DNA of 37,233 nucleotides, from positions 1-37,233 of the forward strand of contig CASFTO010000009.1 of NCBI GenBank assembly GCA_949297665.1, in the 5' to 3' direction. The position numbers and the translations under genes were made by a program. The DNA comes from an uncultured Alphaproteobacteria bacterium (lineage in GTDB: Bacteria; Pseudomonadota; Alphaproteobacteria; RF32; CAG-239). Shown piece by piece: positions 34,392-37,233 of the stretch. Under the pieces are notes generated by a model. That model searched no databases, was not told the origin of the DNA, and saw only the letters and a program-made list of their open reading frames with translations. Numbering within the stretch: the first letter of the stretch is position 1; the number at the start of each line of letters is the position of its first letter.

Positions 34392-34967
34392 TCAATAGGA
34401 ATCTGATGTCAAATTTAAATTAATTTTATTTTGGGAGGCAGATTGGCTCTTTAATAGCCTGAAAAGTCGGGGATGGATGAAAATTCCGCGCCATATCCCT
34501 TTTTTCTCTTTTTGAGCTGTGGCTTGCTCGCTCTGGTAGTTGCTTTCTAAGTATACGATGGCTTGACCGCTTTTTATCATTTCCGCATTTATGTCTTGAC
34601 CGTCAGCATAACAGGTGCAAAGTTCTCGGTCGTATTTGTCCTTTTTATGTATGTGGCATTTGATTTCTTTATTCTTAATTAAGTCTTGCAAATATTGAGC
34701 CGATTGTTTTCCGCATGGATATAATCTACCTTTTTCATTCTTGCAAAATTGTTCGTATTCCGGCGCGTCTATCCCCATTAAACGTATGCGCTTTTTCCCG
34801 ATTTCTAAACTGTCACCGTCAACGACTATAACTTCTTTGGGACTCTTTGGGGTAATCCAATTTTGTTCTTGCGCGTAAATATAATTTGCTGAAAAGATGC
34901 TTAAACAGCTGCTTATTATAAATATTTGTTGCCAAGATGTGTATATTTTTGACAATTTTCTTCCCAT
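34392..34967 (-). CDS. exported staphylococcal-nuclease-like protein (thermonuclease)
   Basis: A 191-residue secreted or membrane-anchored nuclease. The hydrophobic stretch at about 12-30 ending IYAQE is a signal peptide or anchor. The SNase domain has VVDGDSLEIG with D50 as calcium ligand, RLMGIDAPE with R62, D67 and E70 matching Arg35, Asp40 and Glu43 of the staphylococcal enzyme, and KYDRELC with R114 in the place of Arg87. AQKEKKGIWRG closes the domain. The catalytic set looks complete, so it should cleave DNA or RNA in the periplasm or outside. Cys75, 85, 104, 117 and 119 may make disulfides. The ribosome site is weak. Divergent from the lipoprotein gene at 35034. Confidence 0.9.
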   Translation of the reverse strand: MGRKLSKIYTSWQQIFIISSCLSIFSANYIYAQEQNWITPKSPKEVIVVDGDSLEIGKKRIRLMGIDAPEYEQFCKNEKGRLYPCGKQSAQYLQDLIKNKEIKCHIHKKDKYDRELCTCYADGQDINAEMIKSGQAIVYLESNYQSEQATAQKEKKGIWRGIFIHPRLFRLLKSQSASQNKINLNLTSDSY

Positions 34968-35033
34968 TGACGCACTTTCAATATAACTTCTTCATTAATA
35001 GAGTACTGTTAATTTGTTTAAAGGTTAGTTAGC

Positions 35034-36287
35034 GTGCGGAAGAAAATGTTTTTGAGGCTGTTGTGTACAGTTGCTACATTGGCTCTTGTTTCTTGTTCTC
35101 AGTCTTCGTCATGGTGGAATGATGGAGAGTATGAGTATGTTTCTGAACCTCAAGATGATGTGTTTAACGGGCAAAATATGACCGCTAGTGATGCCGGCGT
35201 TTATTTAAATAGTCCCGATAATGCTGCTAAAGTGTATAATAAACGCGTGCCGCCGCTTAATTCTTTAGTTGTTTGCCGTGATAAACAATGCGCTCCGGCT
35301 GAGCTGATGATGTCGAGAGAATATATATTTAATTCGTTGGCTCATCTGGTGGATAATAATTTGGATGCTACGGCACTTCTTTGTGAGGCTAATCCTCAGG
35401 CACATGTTTGTACGAATCCATATTTGACCGTGCCGGCAAAAGTCGGCGTTACGCCAGCTTATGTCTTTTTTGATGGAGTGAAAATTGTTGATGCCTCTAT
35501 TGTTAAAGGAAAAACAGCTCTCAATTTGGCTTTAGGTTATAATCTAAGCTATAACGGACAAACTCCTACGGTTTGTAAACCTGATACTTCAATGTTGTAT
35601 GTTAAGAGTAATAATGATGTTGTTCTTAACGGTAATGGCTTTAAATGCGATATGACAAGTGTCGGTACGACGACTATTCGGGTTATGTTTGATGTCGATT
35701 ATATTGATCTAGATTATGGATATATCGGCGGTTATTATTCTATTGGTCTTTCCGGTCCGGCTAACGGCGGTGGTTCCGGTTATGGCTTGATTCGTTTGCC
35801 TAAAGATGCTCACCCGCTTAATCCGGAATTGATGAAACCTGAAGAAAATGAAAAGGATATGTCTTCTTCTGAAAAGGAAATTGTTAAACCTGAGGTTAAT
35901 GCCGAGGCTCTGAAAAATGTTCCTAGTGAAGATGAAGGGGAGAAAATAACAGAAAATAAAAAAGAAACTTCAATTTCTGAAAGTGCGAAAGCTCCAAACG
36001 AAACAACTAAACGTGAGAAATTGAAACTTCCTGATGATATGAAAAAGGAAACGACTGCTGAAACTCAAAAGTTGCCTTCTAGATCGTTTGAAAATAAGGA
36101 TGAACAACAATATATTAATTCAGCTCAGCCGATTAGAATTACGCCTGATACGGTAGTTAAATCCGACCGAGTTATTCTAAAGCCCGAACAGCCACAGGAA
36201 ATTCGACCTTTTGAAGTGAATAGTGAAGAATATGAACCTAAATTTGAAGAAATTTATGTGGATGATTTGGACGAGTATATAAAATAG
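35034..36287 (+). CDS. lipoprotein with acidic low-complexity C-terminal half
   Basis: A 417-residue protein that I do not recognise. It starts at GTG 35034 (AAAGG 9 bases upstream) or ATG 35046. A signal peptide with lipobox LVSC (lipidated Cys21) is clear. Residues about 60-255 form a compact domain with several Cys (VVCRDKQCAP, LLCEANPQAHVC, TVCKP, FKCD), probably disulfide-bonded in the periplasm, ending in Gly/Tyr-rich DYGYIGGYYSIGLSGP. Residues 265-417 are a Glu/Lys/Pro-rich, probably disordered tail ending in very acidic EEYEPKFEEIYVDDLDEY. Envelope role likely; no enzymatic motif seen. A terminator follows. Confidence 0.78.
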   Translation: MRKKMFLRLLCTVATLALVSCSQSSSWWNDGEYEYVSEPQDDVFNGQNMTASDAGVYLNSPDNAAKVYNKRVPPLNSLVVCRDKQCAPAELMMSREYIFNSLAHLVDNNLDATALLCEANPQAHVCTNPYLTVPAKVGVTPAYVFFDGVKIVDASIVKGKTALNLALGYNLSYNGQTPTVCKPDTSMLYVKSNNDVVLNGNGFKCDMTSVGTTTIRVMFDVDYIDLDYGYIGGYYSIGLSGPANGGGSGYGLIRLPKDAHPLNPELMKPEENEKDMSSSEKEIVKPEVNAEALKNVPSEDEGEKITENKKETSISESAKAPNETTKREKLKLPDDMKKETTAETQKLPSRSFENKDEQQYINSAQPIRITPDTVVKSDRVILKPEQPQEIRPFEVNSEEYEPKFEEIYVDDLDEYIK

Positions 36288-36314
36288 TTTTTAAGGATTA
36301 TGTTGTATTCTTAT

Positions 36315-36346
36315 AAAGCTTCAAATGGATGTTTGGAGCTTTTTTA
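36315..36346 (+). terminator. terminator after lipoprotein gene
   Basis: AAAGCTTCAAA (36315-36325) / TTTGGAGCTTT (36332-36342), 11 pairs including one G-T, followed by T-run. Confidence 0.8.
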
Positions 36347-36387
36347 TGGTTTTTAGACAATAGAAATTAGATTGAGGACTGATAATA

Positions 36388-37044
36388 ATGGATAAAAAAT
36401 TTGTAATCTCATTGATTGGTGCGCCGGCTTCGGGTAAAGGATATATTGCTTCTTCTTTAATCGAAGTCTTAACGCAAAGATATGGTTTTTCACTGGGGGA
36501 TATCTTGTCTATTTCCGTGGGTGCGATGATACGTCAGGAAATTAAAGCTCAATCCGATTTAGGTAAAAAATTGGCAGCAAATATGAAAGAAGGAGGGCTT
36601 GCTCCTGATGCGATTGTTAATGAAATGTTGACGGATTTGTTGGAAAGCGTAAAAGCTAAAATCTTAATTCTAGATGGTTATCCACGCACTGTGGCTCAGG
36701 TGAAAGAATTTGATAAATTGGTTGCTAAATACAATTGTGCCGTTATTTTTAGAGATACACCCGTGAATCTGATTTTGGAACGAGTAAAAAATCGTCGTAT
36801 TTGTGAAAAGTGCGGAATGGCTCATGAGGTCAGCGATGGGCAGTGTTCATGCGGCGGACGTTTGATTAAACGCAAAGATGATGAAGTTTTGCCAGAGAGA
36901 TTGGCTGAATATGAACAGATGACAAAGCCGGCCGTGTTGGAATTAAAAGAAGAAAATAAGAATTTTTATTGGTATGAAGGAACGGCGGAAGGTAAAGATA
37001 TTGCTCGCGACTTTTTGAAAGCTAATGAGCAATATTTGAGGTAA
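36388..37044 (+). CDS. adk: adenylate kinase (divergent, zinc-LID type)
   Basis: A nucleoside-monophosphate kinase of 218 residues, ATP + AMP to 2 ADP. P-loop GAPASGKG (residues 11-18), NMP-binding SVGAMIRQEI, MKEGGLAPDAIV, DGYPRT (96-101) and RKDDEVLPERLAEYE (from about 162) follow the adenylate-kinase order. The LID carries C139-x2-C142 and C153-x-C155, a zinc-binding arrangement with non-standard spacing in the second pair. The P-loop and the SVGA segment (usually STGDM) deviate from consensus, so this could be a paralogue with altered specificity. The gene is alone, not in the ribosomal-protein operon that often holds adk. GAGGA lies about 9 bases before the ATG. Confidence 0.82.
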   Translation: MDKKFVISLIGAPASGKGYIASSLIEVLTQRYGFSLGDILSISVGAMIRQEIKAQSDLGKKLAANMKEGGLAPDAIVNEMLTDLLESVKAKILILDGYPRTVAQVKEFDKLVAKYNCAVIFRDTPVNLILERVKNRRICEKCGMAHEVSDGQCSCGGRLIKRKDDEVLPERLAEYEQMTKPAVLELKEENKNFYWYEGTAEGKDIARDFLKANEQYLR

Positions 37045-37057
37045 TTTTATTTTTGCT

Positions 37058-37090
37058 AAAAAAAAGGGGCTTTAATTAGTCCCCTTTTTT
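37058..37090 (+). terminator. terminator after adk
   Basis: AAAAAGGGG (37061-37069) / CCCCTTTTTT (37081-37090) stem around an 11-base loop. Confidence 0.85.
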
Positions 37091-37104
37091 GATTGTATTT
37101 TGAA

Positions 37105-37127
37105 AACCACGCGTTAGACGCGTGGTT
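37105..37127 (+). repeat. IS left-end hairpin
   Basis: AACCACGCGT (37105-37114) and ACGCGTGGTT (37118-37127) are perfect inverted arms with loop TAG. In IS200/IS605 elements such imperfect or perfect palindromes near each end bind the TnpA dimer. Confidence 0.75.
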
Positions 37128-37161
37128 CAGTAAAGCTTATAGCGATGAGTTTGACATAACG

Positions 37162-37215
37162 CTCCATAAGGTTAAAATATTGCGGTCTGCCAAGACGCAA
37201 TATAACCTTATGGAG
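37162..37215 (+). promoter_or_regulatory. leader hairpin sequestering the tnpA ribosome-binding site
   Basis: CTCCATAAGGTT + ATATTGCG on the 5' side pair with CGCAATAT + AACCTTATGGAG on the 3' side, 20 pairs interrupted by a three-base AAA bulge. The 3' arm ends in TGGAG, the only Shine-Dalgarno match before the ATG at 37223, so it is closed in the folded RNA. IS200 is known to limit TnpA synthesis in this way. Confidence 0.7.
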
Positions 37216-37222
37216 ATCATTT

Positions 37223-37233
37223 ATGAAAAATGA
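37223..37233 (+). CDS. tnpA: IS200/IS605 transposase TnpA, first codons only
   Basis: ATG AAA AAT GA... starts 7 bases after the GGAG at 37212-37215. Only three whole codons are in the window (MKN), so identity rests on the hairpins before it. Confidence 0.55.

Larger units (their letters stand above)
37101..37233 (+). mobile_element. left end of an IS200/IS605-family element (cut by window edge)
   Basis: Three features in the expected order: a perfect 10-bp subterminal hairpin with TAG loop (37105-37127), then a long 20-bp leader hairpin (37162-37215), then the start of a short transposase frame at 37223. Y1 HUH transposases of this family recognise such end hairpins in single-stranded DNA and insert without target duplication. 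The exact left boundary cannot be set; it is close to 37095-37104, just after the adk terminator. Confidence 0.75.

Overview
The window is a contiguous stretch of an AT-rich bacterial chromosome with densely packed genes, ordinary Shine-Dalgarno sites, the standard bacterial code, and many hairpin plus T-run terminators. Several features point to an alphaproteobacterium, probably a host-associated, oxygen-limited one: the tRNA-Trp, secE, nusG order, the DUF2066 plus PerM pair, and the divided OmpA-like and autotransporter envelope genes. A pta-ackA operon and an oxygen-sensitive class III ribonucleotide reductase operon argue for fermentative or anaerobic growth. The lineage is inferred from gene content only; no rRNA gene is present.

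Layout. 1-2.7 kb: a two-span membrane protein, an OmpA-like lipoprotein and an unknown protein with a duplicated module. 2.75-5.0 kb (minus): pta-ackA. 5.1-7.7 kb (plus): DUF2066, PerM and a P-loop protein in overlapping or nearly abutting arrangement, facing a GNAT acetyltransferase. 8.3-10.1 kb: lepA. 10.2-12.4 kb: a divergent pair of exported proteins (one with an HExxH motif) and a HAD phosphatase. 12.7-15.9 kb: paired NrdR boxes, then nrdD, a separate small gene carrying the glycyl-radical segment, and nrdG. 16-19.3 kb: an unknown protein and gyrB. 19.6-24.8 kb (minus): serS leading into an HD phosphohydrolase, a membrane-anchored AMMECR1-like protein, an M49-like zinc peptidase and a small membrane protein. 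25-29.8 kb: an unknown protein, rpsU, an HD-domain protein and a 1008-residue repeat-rich autotransporter.

29.9-34.3 kb (minus) holds translation and secretion housekeeping: rplU-rpmA, obgE-rsfS, tRNA-Trp and secE-nusG. Between tRNA-Trp and secE lies about 1.4 kb of apparently accessory DNA: degenerate direct copies of the tRNA 3' end, an 11-bp inverted repeat bracketing a small membrane-protein gene, palindromes, and a short gene broken by an in-frame TAA. nusG ends at a terminator and is followed by the autotransporter, not by rplK. 34.4-37.0 kb: a secreted nuclease, a lipoprotein and a divergent adenylate kinase. The right edge enters the left end of an IS200/IS605-type element, with its end hairpin, the hairpin covering the tnpA ribosome site, and the first codons of tnpA.

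The most notable points are the class III reductase with its glycyl-radical segment on its own 77-residue, cysteine-rich protein, the tRNA-Trp-proximal mini-islands, and the cluster of a membrane-anchored AMMECR1-like protein translationally coupled to an M49-like peptidase.
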